Assembly: GCA_905236325.1 (NCBI GenBank) | Contig: CAJOPJ010000016.1 | Coordinates: forward strand, 1-6,665 | Length of the DNA: 6,665 nucleotides | Direction of reading: 5' to 3' | Source of the DNA: an uncultured Selenomonadaceae bacterium | GTDB lineage: Bacteria > Bacillota > Negativicutes > Selenomonadales > Selenomonadaceae | Part shown: one piece after another, positions 1 to 3,954 of the stretch | Layout: each line of letters opens with the position of its first letter | Position numbering within the stretch: the first letter of the stretch is position 1 | The notes under the pieces: generated by a model | What the model saw: only the letters and a program-made list of their open reading frames with translations | The model's database searches: none | Told to the model about the DNA's origin: nothing | Translations under genes and position numbers: made by a program

Positions 1-1
1 A

Positions 2-457
2 CATAATTGGACAAAATTTGCTTCACTTCAACCGCAGTACAATTTGATTTATCGTGAAGAGGAGCGCGAAATTATGCCACTGTGCATGGATAGAAAAATG
101 GCGGTAGTCCCTTGGTCGCCGCTCGCGGGAGGTCGTTGCGCTCATCCTTGGGGAACAAAAACTGCAAGAAATTCTATCGACGAAGTTTCGCCGGTGGTTT
201 GGGATAAAACTAACGACGTTGATAAAATTGTTGTTGATAATCTTGAAAACATTTCTAAAGAACTCGGCTACTCAATGGCGCAAACTTCGCTTGCTTGGAT
301 GCTCAGCAAACCTTATATCACGGCTCCGATTGTCGGCACAACTTCTGTTAAACATATTGAAGAGGCAGTTTCCGCGCTTGATATTAAACTTGACGACGAA
401 ATTATTAAAAAATTGGAAGCTCCGTACGTTCCGCACATTAAAACCGGCGCATTTTAA
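2..457 (+). CDS. Aldo/keto reductase, C-terminal part (5' end outside window)
   Basis: This is the C-terminal 151 residues of an NAD(P)H-dependent oxidoreductase of the aldo/keto reductase superfamily; the open frame runs back through the left edge. Family features seen are the QPQYNLIYREEERE segment (residues 11-24 of the fragment), the strand PWSPLAGG that lines the cofactor site, a helix with AQTSLAWMLSKP, and the cofactor-binding stretch PIVGTTSVKHIEEA. The end, APYVPHIKTGAF, is the usual C-terminus of the group related to fungal aryl-alcohol dehydrogenases. The active-site Asp, Tyr, Lys and His lie upstream of the window, so activity cannot be checked. The TTG at 44 falls inside a conserved motif and is not a start. 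Family membership is firm; the substrate cannot be told. An intrinsic terminator follows 13 bases after the stop. Confidence 0.93.
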   Translation, partial: HNWTKFASLQPQYNLIYREEEREIMPLCMDRKMAVVPWSPLAGGRCAHPWGTKTARNSIDEVSPVVWDKTNDVDKIVVDNLENISKELGYSMAQTSLAWMLSKPYITAPIVGTTSVKHIEEAVSALDIKLDDEIIKKLEAPYVPHIKTGAF

Positions 458-470
458 AAAAAAATTTTCT

Positions 471-494
471 TCCGCCAAATGCGGATTTTTTTTT
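471..494 (+). terminator. Intrinsic terminator after the aldo/keto reductase
   Basis: A 5-bp stem, TCCGC (471-475) with GCGGA (481-485), encloses a CAAAT loop and is followed directly by nine T (486-494). A run of A precedes it (456-464), so it might also work weakly from the other strand. It separates the reductase from the toxin-like gene downstream. Confidence 0.85.
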
Positions 495-518
495 GCATAA
501 ATTTTTGTAGAAAATTTT

Positions 519-547
519 TTGACTTGCCGAAATATTTTTTATAAAAT
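519..547 (+). promoter_or_regulatory. Sigma-A promoter of the BrnT-like gene
   Basis: A -35 box TTGACT (519-524, 5 of 6 consensus) is separated by 17 bp from TAAAAT (542-547, 5 of 6). TATAAA at 540-545 is an alternative -10 with a 15-bp spacer. Transcription would begin near 554, almost touching the ribosome binding site GAGGTG (556-561), so the leader is extremely short. This placement also excludes the TTG at 547 as a start codon. Confidence 0.7.
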
Positions 548-567
548 TGTTTTGCGAGGTGACAAAG

Positions 568-921
568 TTGAATGTTGAGTTTGAGCTTGGAAATTTAAAG
601 TTTAAATTGGACGACGACAAAGATAAAATAAATTTTGCAAAACACGGCTTAAAATTTAAATTGGAGGCGCGAGTTTTTCTTGATAAAAATCGTTACAAAG
701 AAAAAGATGAGTTTCACAGTTTAGATGAAGACAGAATTATAACTATAGGACTTGTGCAAAAAGTTTTGACACTTGTTTATACAGAACGCGGTGAAAAGTA
801 TAGAATTATTTCAGCATGACGCGCGACTAAAAATGATTCTTTCGAGGAACTTTATAAACGCGCGGACTGCGAACTTTATGACAGCAAAAAAATTGCCGGA
901 AATTTTGTAACTTTTCATTAA
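568..921 (+). pseudogene. BrnT-type ribonuclease toxin gene interrupted by in-frame TGA
   Basis: The product resembles the BrnT/DUF497 family, RNase toxins of type II toxin-antitoxin systems normally neutralised by BrnA. The start is TTG at 568, chosen because GAGGTG (556-561) lies six bases upstream. Family signatures seen are LDDDKDKINFAKHGLKF (residues 14-30), the VF at 36-37, the EDR...IG stretch (54-61) and TERGEKYRIISA (72-83). The frame then meets TGA (817-819) exactly where relatives have the first basic residue of an ISARxAT-like motif. It continues RATKNDSFEELYKR and stays open for 33 codons to TAA at 919-921. As read, the protein has 83 residues and lacks its C-terminal helix. CGA or AGA to TGA is a single-base change, so a recent nonsense mutation is the simplest view. 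TGA followed by C is known to be a leaky stop context, so some readthrough is possible. No BrnA-like antitoxin ORF follows; 922-972 holds only AT-rich sequence. Confidence 0.75.
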
Positions 922-972
922 AAATATTTAATTTTAATAAGCAAAACTGATAAAAAAAATTCAAAAATAAAA

Positions 973-1001
973 TTGATAAAAAAAATAAAAAAAATTATAA
1001 T
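973..1001 (+). promoter_or_regulatory. Near-consensus sigma-A promoter of the NTF2-like/flavodoxin pair
   Basis: The -35 box TTGATA (973-978, 5 of 6) and the perfect -10 TATAAT (996-1001) are 17 bp apart. Initiation would fall near 1008, only a few bases before the ribosome binding site at 1015. The spacer is almost pure A and T. The -35 lies inside the second copy of a 13-bp direct repeat, TGATAAAAAAAAT (948-960 and 974-986). Confidence 0.8.
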
Positions 1002-1027
1002 GTAAAAAAAATGTGGAGGAGATTTTT

Positions 1028-1396
1028 TTGTCTGACGAAGAAAAATTAAAAAAACTCTCGCGCGAAATGTGGAAGGCACTTGTTGCGAAAGATTTAAAAT
1101 TTTTGGAAAAAATTCACAGTGAAGATTTTATTTTGACGCATATGACAGGCTTAAAACAATCAAAACAGGAATATTTGCGTTGCATTGGCGAAGGAATTTT
1201 AAATTATTTTTCGGCAGATGAAGAAAAAATTTTTATTGAAAAAGTCGGCAAAAAAATAAAATTAACAACGCAATTTAAAGTTTTGGCAGCAGTTTTCGGC
1301 GGAGGAAAAAATTTTTGGAATTTGCAACTTGTTTTTGATGTTGAAAAGCGCGGCGAAAATTTTATTTTAATTAGCGGAATTGCTTCAACTTATTAA
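1028..1396 (+). CDS. NTF2-like (DUF4440/SnoaL-type) small protein
   Basis: A 122-residue cytosolic protein with no signal peptide. The start is TTG at 1028, because GGAGGAG (1015-1021) sits six bases before it; the in-frame GTG at 1013 overlaps that site. The layout fits the NTF2-like cone fold: an N-terminal helix (SREMWKALVAKDLKFLEKIHSEDF, roughly residues 11-34), the strand ILTHMTGLKQSKQEYLR (35-51), and then beta-rich sequence with WNLQLVFDVEKRGENFILISG (97-117). The THMTG and QSKQEYL pieces are typical of DUF4440-type proteins. Members include enzymes and ligand-binding proteins, and no catalytic residue can be named here, so the function is open. The flavodoxin ATG follows 23 bases after the stop with no terminator between them, so the two genes are probably co-transcribed from the promoter at 973-1001. 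Confidence 0.8.
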   Translation: MSDEEKLKKLSREMWKALVAKDLKFLEKIHSEDFILTHMTGLKQSKQEYLRCIGEGILNYFSADEEKIFIEKVGKKIKLTTQFKVLAAVFGGGKNFWNLQLVFDVEKRGENFILISGIASTY

Positions 1397-1419
1397 AAAA
1401 AATTTTGGGAGGAATTTTT

Positions 1420-1932
1420 ATGGAAAAAAATTTAATTGCGTATTATTCGCGCAAAGGACAAAATTATGTCAATGGTTCGATAAAAAATCTTGCGAAGGGA
1501 AATACCGAAATCGTCGCGGAATTTATTCAAAAAGCTGTCGGCGGTCAACTTTTTGAAATTGAAACCGTGAAAAATTATCCTGCAGATTACACTGAATGTA
1601 CTGAAGTTGCAAAAATTGAAATTCAAAAAAATTTTCGTCCGGAATTAAAAAATTATTTGCCAAGCATTGATAATTTTGAAAAAATTTTTCTTGGTTTTCC
1701 GTGCTGGTGGAGTATTCCGCCAATGGCAATTGCGACTTTTTTGGAAAAATATGACTTTGCCGGCAAAAAAATTATCACATTTACAACGCACGAAGGCAGC
1801 GGTTTTGGCGGCTCTACAAATTGGTTGAAAAAAATTTGTCCGCAAGCTGAAATTATTCAAGGAATTGCAATTCATGGCGCAGATGCAAAAAATTCCGAAG
1901 AAAAAATTATTTCTTGGCTGAAAAATTATTAA
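1420..1932 (+). CDS. Flavodoxin (Flavodoxin_4-like)
   Basis: A 170-residue FMN-binding electron-transfer or quinone-reductase-like protein, cytosolic. ATG at 1420 is preceded by GGGAGG (1407-1412) at seven bases; the upstream in-frame TTG (1405) overlaps that site and is rejected. FMN-binding features are visible. The N-terminal strand and phosphate loop run from LIAYYSRKGQNYVNG (residues 5-19) to GNTEIVAEFI (27-36). The second loop, FLGFPCWWSIPP (90-101), has the tandem Trp common in this subfamily. The third loop is TFTTHEGSGFGGS (120-132). The insert between residues 11 and 27, compared with a classical short T/SxTGNT loop, is usual for this subgroup. It is probably the second gene of an operon with the NTF2-like protein and ends at an intrinsic terminator. 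The redox partner cannot be told from the sequence. Confidence 0.93.
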   Translation: MEKNLIAYYSRKGQNYVNGSIKNLAKGNTEIVAEFIQKAVGGQLFEIETVKNYPADYTECTEVAKIEIQKNFRPELKNYLPSIDNFEKIFLGFPCWWSIPPMAIATFLEKYDFAGKKIITFTTHEGSGFGGSTNWLKKICPQAEIIQGIAIHGADAKNSEEKIISWLKNY

Positions 1933-1937
1933 AAATT

Positions 1938-1963
1938 TCCTGACAGTGGTCGGGATTTTTTTT
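1938..1963 (+). terminator. Intrinsic terminator after flavodoxin
   Basis: A 7-bp stem, TCCTGAC (1938-1944) with GTCGGGA (1949-1955) and one T-G wobble, has an AGTG loop and is followed by eight T (1956-1963). It begins five bases after the stop codon. Confidence 0.88.
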
Positions 1964-2075
1964 ACAAAAATAAATATCAGCTGACAATTGATATTACAAA
2001 AACAAAAATTATTTGCCATGAATAAAAAAATATTTAATTTTGAAATTTAATTTGGATTTTTTTGAAAAATTTTAT

Positions 2076-2121
2076 AAAAAAAACACGCTGATAAAAAAAT
2101 TTATCAACGCGCTTTTTTTTT
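2076..2121. terminator. Bidirectional intrinsic terminator between plus operon and minus-strand gene
   Basis: TGATAAA (2089-2095) pairs with TTTATCA (2100-2106) around four A. CGC (2086-2088) continues the stem with GCG (2109-2111) across a 2-base bulge. Nine T follow on the plus strand (2113-2121), and eight A precede (2076-2083), which read as T on the minus strand. It therefore fits as terminator of the minus-strand gene ending at 2141 and as a backstop for the flavodoxin operon. The rest of 1964-2140 is AT-rich with no gene that I can support. Confidence 0.75.
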
Positions 2122-2140
2122 ATGTTTAATTTGGATTGGC

Positions 2141-2389
2141 TTAAGCAGCAAAATTTTCCTTCAAAGCGTAGCGAACATACATTGGAATTTTTTCAATAGT
2201 CTTATCAAGTCGTGGATTTTTGCGCCAAAGTTTATATTTGTGCAATTCAGATTCAGATCTTCCGCTCTGGAAAAAATGATAAACGCCTTTTGAATATTCT
2301 TGACTGAACAAATAAATTTTTTTTTCGCCGGTCACGAGGTAGAAATTAAGTTGGTCGTTCTTTTTTGTAATTTCAATGCGATTTTTCAT
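2141..2389 (-). CDS. Small basic protein of unknown function (82 aa)
   Basis: I do not recognise the family. The ATG (2387-2389) has a strong ribosome binding site, GGAGGG on the minus strand (2397-2402), seven bases away. A good promoter lies further upstream, and a terminator lies just after the stop, so this is a complete single-gene unit. The protein is Lys-rich with no signal peptide or membrane helix. Residues 3-40 look like alternating strands (IEITKK, NFYLVTGEKKIYLFSQ, GVYHFF). Residues 43-80 look helical and basic (SESELHKYKLWRKNPRLDKTIEKIPMYVRYALKE). A small beta-alpha domain that binds nucleic acid or protein would fit, but that is a guess. It is transcribed away from the TPR gene. 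Confidence 0.8.
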   Translation of the reverse strand: MKNRIEITKKNDQLNFYLVTGEKKIYLFSQEYSKGVYHFFQSGRSESELHKYKLWRKNPRLDKTIEKIPMYVRYALKENFAA

Positions 2390-2432
2390 AATTTTTCCCT
2401 CCGCAAAAATTCTAAAATTTAACTACAAAGCA

Positions 2433-2461
2433 ATTTTAAACTGCAAAATTTTTTTTGTCTA
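2433..2461 (-). promoter_or_regulatory. Promoter of the 82-aa minus-strand gene
   Basis: Read on the minus strand, TAGACA (2456-2461, 5 of 6 consensus) is followed after 17 bp by TAAAAT (2433-2438, 5 of 6). Initiation would fall near 2426, giving a leader of about 37 bases. The promoter lies inside the inverted repeat described at 2433-2472. Confidence 0.6.
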
Positions 2462-2472
2462 CAGTTTAAAAT
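2433..2472. repeat. Perfect 11-bp inverted repeat around the promoter (possible operator)
   Basis: ATTTTAAACTG (2433-2443) is the exact reverse complement of CAGTTTAAAAT (2462-2472), with an 18-bp spacer. The left arm covers the -10 box of the minus-strand promoter and the right arm abuts its -35 box. This is consistent with a binding site for a dimeric regulator, though no binding protein is encoded nearby. Confidence 0.6.
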
Positions 2473-2477
2473 GTTTC

Positions 2478-2506
2478 TTAATCAGCTTATAAATATTTTT
2501 AATCAG
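2478..2506. repeat. Direct repeat TTAATCAG, 21 bp apart
   Basis: TTAATCAG occurs at 2478-2485 and 2499-2506. Each copy is followed by similar AT-rich sequence (a C/T mix, then TAAAT and T-rich bases). The 21-bp period is two helical turns, so both copies face the same side of the DNA. It lies in the 245-bp divergent intergenic region. Function is not shown. Confidence 0.4.
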
Positions 2507-2583
2507 TCTTTAAATTTTTAAAATTTTTAAATGACAATAATATTTTGAATTTTTTTCAAATTTTAATGAAAAAATTATTATTG

Positions 2584-2594
2584 TATGATAAAAT
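2584..2594 (+). promoter_or_regulatory. Possible -10 region of the TPR gene
   Basis: TATGAT (2584-2589) overlaps the next candidate, TAAAAT (2589-2594). Neither has a convincing -35 box at the right distance; 2561-2566 reads TTTTAA. Initiation would fall at about 2595-2601, at or inside the left arm of the hairpin covering the ribosome binding site. Confidence 0.35.
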
Positions 2595-2629
2595 TCACCT
2601 CAAGAAGAAAAATTTTTTGCTTGAGGTGA
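2595..2629 (+). promoter_or_regulatory. Hairpin that sequesters the ribosome binding site of the TPR gene
   Basis: TCACCTCAAG (2595-2604) is the exact reverse complement of CTTGAGGTGA (2620-2629), with a 15-base loop. The ribosome binding site GAGGTG (2623-2628) lies wholly in the right arm, six bases before the TTG start at 2635. In the folded mRNA, ribosome access would be blocked unless the stem opens. There is no T run after it, so it is not a terminator. Confidence 0.65.
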
Positions 2630-2634
2630 TTGAG

Positions 2635-3603
2635 TTGAAAAAAATATTTGCAACAATAATCTGTTGTCTGATGATGACAGGAACGGCAAATGCAGAAGTT
2701 CGCACTTATGAAGGAACAGGACAATATATCATGAGCGACTTTGAAACGCCGGAGTTAGCAAAACAACGCGCAAAACAACGCGCCGAAATTGACGCACAAG
2801 AAAAAGCCGGCGTTTGGATAAGTAGCAATGTTCGCGTCGTAAATATGCAACTTCAAGCTGAGGAAATTGAAACCATGACAGCCGGAATTATGTGCGTTCA
2901 ATCAGTAACATATGACGCGCCAATTACCGACTCAAGCGGCTTTATTTTCACTGCGCATGTAGTAGTTGATATTGATACTGCCGAAATTGAACGCTGGCTT
3001 GAACAAAATAATTCCACACGCGCCGAACTTACCGAACAAAATCGCGCACTGCAAGAAACTTTAGCACAACAAGAACAGCAACTTGCTGAATTGCGCGAAA
3101 AATTGGCTAATTATGAACAAAATCAAAATCAAATTCAAAACTATCGACTTCAAATTCAGCGCGAATTTTCTGCAACTGAAAACGCCTTCCTTTCCGGTCA
3201 AAAACTCAAGGAAGGCGTCTTAGCACACAATCGTGGAGATTATCTCAATGCAATAGCTGCATATACCGATGCAATTGAACTGAATCAAAATAATGTTGCA
3301 GCTTATACCTGGCGAGGAAATGCTTATGGCGCAATTCAGGATTATCGAAATGCCGAGCGTGATTTAACTAAAGCTGTTCAAATGGACGAAAAAAATGTTA
3401 ATGCGCTTGTCGGATTGGGAATTGCACTTTTTGCAACACATTCTTACAACAACGCAATTGTCGCTCTTGACAGAGCAATTCAAATTGACAATCAAAATGC
3501 AAAGGCTTATTATACACGCTCACGCTGCCTTGAGGCGATCGGCAGATATCGTGAAGCGCGTGAAGATTATAATTATGCAATGCGTCTTGGTTATAATAAT
3601 TAA
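2635..3603 (+). CDS. Exported coiled-coil and TPR protein
   Basis: A 322-residue secreted protein, probably periplasmic if the host is diderm. The start is TTG at 2635, six bases after GAGGTG; the upstream in-frame TTG (2545) has no site, and only from 2635 does the protein begin with a signal peptide. That peptide is a KK pair, a hydrophobic core, and ANA at residues 18-20 as the cleavage site. Residues 21-120 form a small alpha-beta domain (EGTGQYIMSDFETPELAKQR, then a helix rich in A, K, R and E, then paired strands) reminiscent of LPP20/FlgT N-terminal-like domains. Residues 117-178 are a Gln- and Glu-rich coiled coil. Residues 187-322 are four tandem TPR units of exactly 34 residues (187-220, 221-254, 255-288, 289-322), with the last ending at the C-terminus. 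It is probably a scaffold for envelope protein assembly; the partner is unknown. Translation may be controlled by the leader hairpin. Confidence 0.9.
   Translation: MKKIFATIICCLMMTGTANAEVRTYEGTGQYIMSDFETPELAKQRAKQRAEIDAQEKAGVWISSNVRVVNMQLQAEEIETMTAGIMCVQSVTYDAPITDSSGFIFTAHVVVDIDTAEIERWLEQNNSTRAELTEQNRALQETLAQQEQQLAELREKLANYEQNQNQIQNYRLQIQREFSATENAFLSGQKLKEGVLAHNRGDYLNAIAAYTDAIELNQNNVAAYTWRGNAYGAIQDYRNAERDLTKAVQMDEKNVNALVGLGIALFATHSYNNAIVALDRAIQIDNQNAKAYYTRSRCLEAIGRYREAREDYNYAMRLGYNN
3182..3218 (+). repeat. GC-rich 11-bp inverted repeat inside the TPR gene
   Basis: ACGCCTTCCTT (3182-3192) is the exact reverse complement of AAGGAAGGCGT (3208-3218), with a 15-base loop. It encodes residues 183-195, at the junction of the coiled coil and the first TPR. 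No T run follows, so it is not an ordinary terminator. Confidence 0.6.
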
Positions 3604-3761
3604 AACAGCGCAGACTGCGCAATAAAAAGCGCACTCGCCCAATTTCGCGCAACTTCAATCGAACCATAAAAACTTTCGCCGCCGCTGTTAACCCAATCAA
3701 TGTAGTCTGTAATAACTTTCCAGGCTTCATAATAGCAATTAAATAATTCCATGTTCGACAT
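3600..3761 (-). CDS. Small ORF, 53 aa, unknown function
   Basis: I do not recognise this family. The minus-strand ATG (3759-3761) is preceded by a full AAGGAGG ribosome binding site (3770-3776) at eight bases, the best in the window, and a plausible promoter lies upstream. The product begins MSNMELFNCYYEAWKVITDY, continues IDWVNSGGESFYG, and ends ARNWASALFIAQSALF. It is rich in aromatic residues, has no clear membrane helix, and would probably form two helices around a Gly-Gly-Glu-Ser turn. Codon use (GCG, GGC, AAC mixed with AT-rich codons) resembles the neighbours. Its TAA overlaps the TAA of the TPR gene tail to tail within TTAA (3600-3603). The longer frame on the same strand at 3398-3730 lacks a ribosome binding site and is a shadow of this gene and the TPR gene. 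Confidence 0.68.
   Translation of the reverse strand: MSNMELFNCYYEAWKVITDYIDWVNSGGESFYGSIEVARNWASALFIAQSALF
3608..3620 (-). terminator. Weak hairpin at the convergent gene ends
   Basis: GCGCA (3608-3612) pairs with TGCGC (3616-3620) around a 3-base loop. On the minus strand it is followed by TGTTTTAATTATT, which is T-rich but not a clean run, and it lies within the last codons of the 53-aa ORF. It could help to end minus-strand transcription. On the plus strand the bases after it are A-rich, so it is not a standard terminator for the TPR gene. Confidence 0.3.
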
Positions 3762-3802
3762 TTTTATAACCTCCTTGTAAAAAAATTTTTTTCCTTACAT
3801 TT

Positions 3803-3818
3803 TTATCGAATTATCGAA
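3803..3818. repeat. Tandem 8-bp repeat TTATCGAA x2
   Basis: TTATCGAA occurs twice in immediate succession (3803-3810 and 3811-3818) in the divergent region between the 53-aa ORF and the permease-kinase gene. It lies downstream of the proposed minus-strand promoter, so it would be in the leader of the small gene. A regulator site is possible but unproven. Confidence 0.4.
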
Positions 3819-3825
3819 ACTGAAA

Positions 3826-3854
3826 ATTAAATGAAGATTAAAATTTTTTAACAA
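3826..3854 (-). promoter_or_regulatory. Candidate promoter of the 53-aa ORF
   Basis: On the minus strand, TTGTTA (3849-3854, 4 of 6 consensus) is followed after 17 bp by TTTAAT (3826-3831, 5 of 6). In sequence this AT-rich such matches arise easily, so confidence is modest. Confidence 0.4.
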
Positions 3855-3892
3855 AGTTTTTAAAAAATTTTCTGAAATAAATTGCCGCGCTG

Positions 3893-3921
3893 TTGACAGC
3901 AAAATTTATTTAAACTAGAAT
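3893..3921 (+). promoter_or_regulatory. Strong sigma-A promoter of the permease-histidine kinase gene
   Basis: A perfect -35 box TTGACA (3893-3898), a 17-bp spacer and TAGAAT (3916-3921, 5 of 6) form one of the two best promoters in the window. Initiation would be near 3928, about 27 bases before the ATG, with AAGGAG (3941-3946) between. No repressor-like palindrome overlaps it. Confidence 0.8.
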
Positions 3922-3954
3922 TTGCTGATAAAATTTGCTTAAGGAGAAAATTTA

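Noticed and set aside
547..567. Upstream TTG start for the BrnT-like gene
   Set aside because: It overlaps the -10 box and has no ribosome binding site; the TTG at 568 has GAGGTG at six bases.
595..665. Near-identical 17-base segments (595-611 and 649-665) encoding LKFKL twice in the BrnT-like gene
   Set aside because: The two segments fall on different expected positions of the fold and consist of common AT-rich codons, so chance is a sufficient explanation.
817..864. Selenocysteine insertion at the TGA of the BrnT-like gene, with CGCGCG at 820-825 and 859-864 as a possible stem
   Set aside because: The family has a basic residue here rather than Cys, the 33-base loop does not look like a bacterial SECIS, and neither copy of the self-complementary CGCGCG extends into a longer stem.
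1976..1996. Short inverted repeat ATATCA...TGATAT after the flavodoxin terminator
   Set aside because: It is only six AT-rich base pairs with no T run and no nearby promoter, which is expected by chance in this composition.
1645..2019. 124-codon minus-strand ORF opposite the flavodoxin
   Set aside because: It is rich in Asn, Phe and Cys, as expected for the complement of A-rich coding sequence, and it crosses the flavodoxin terminator.
3398..3730. 110-codon minus-strand ORF at the end of the TPR gene
   Set aside because: It overlaps both the TPR gene and the well-supported 53-aa ORF in another frame and has no ribosome binding site.
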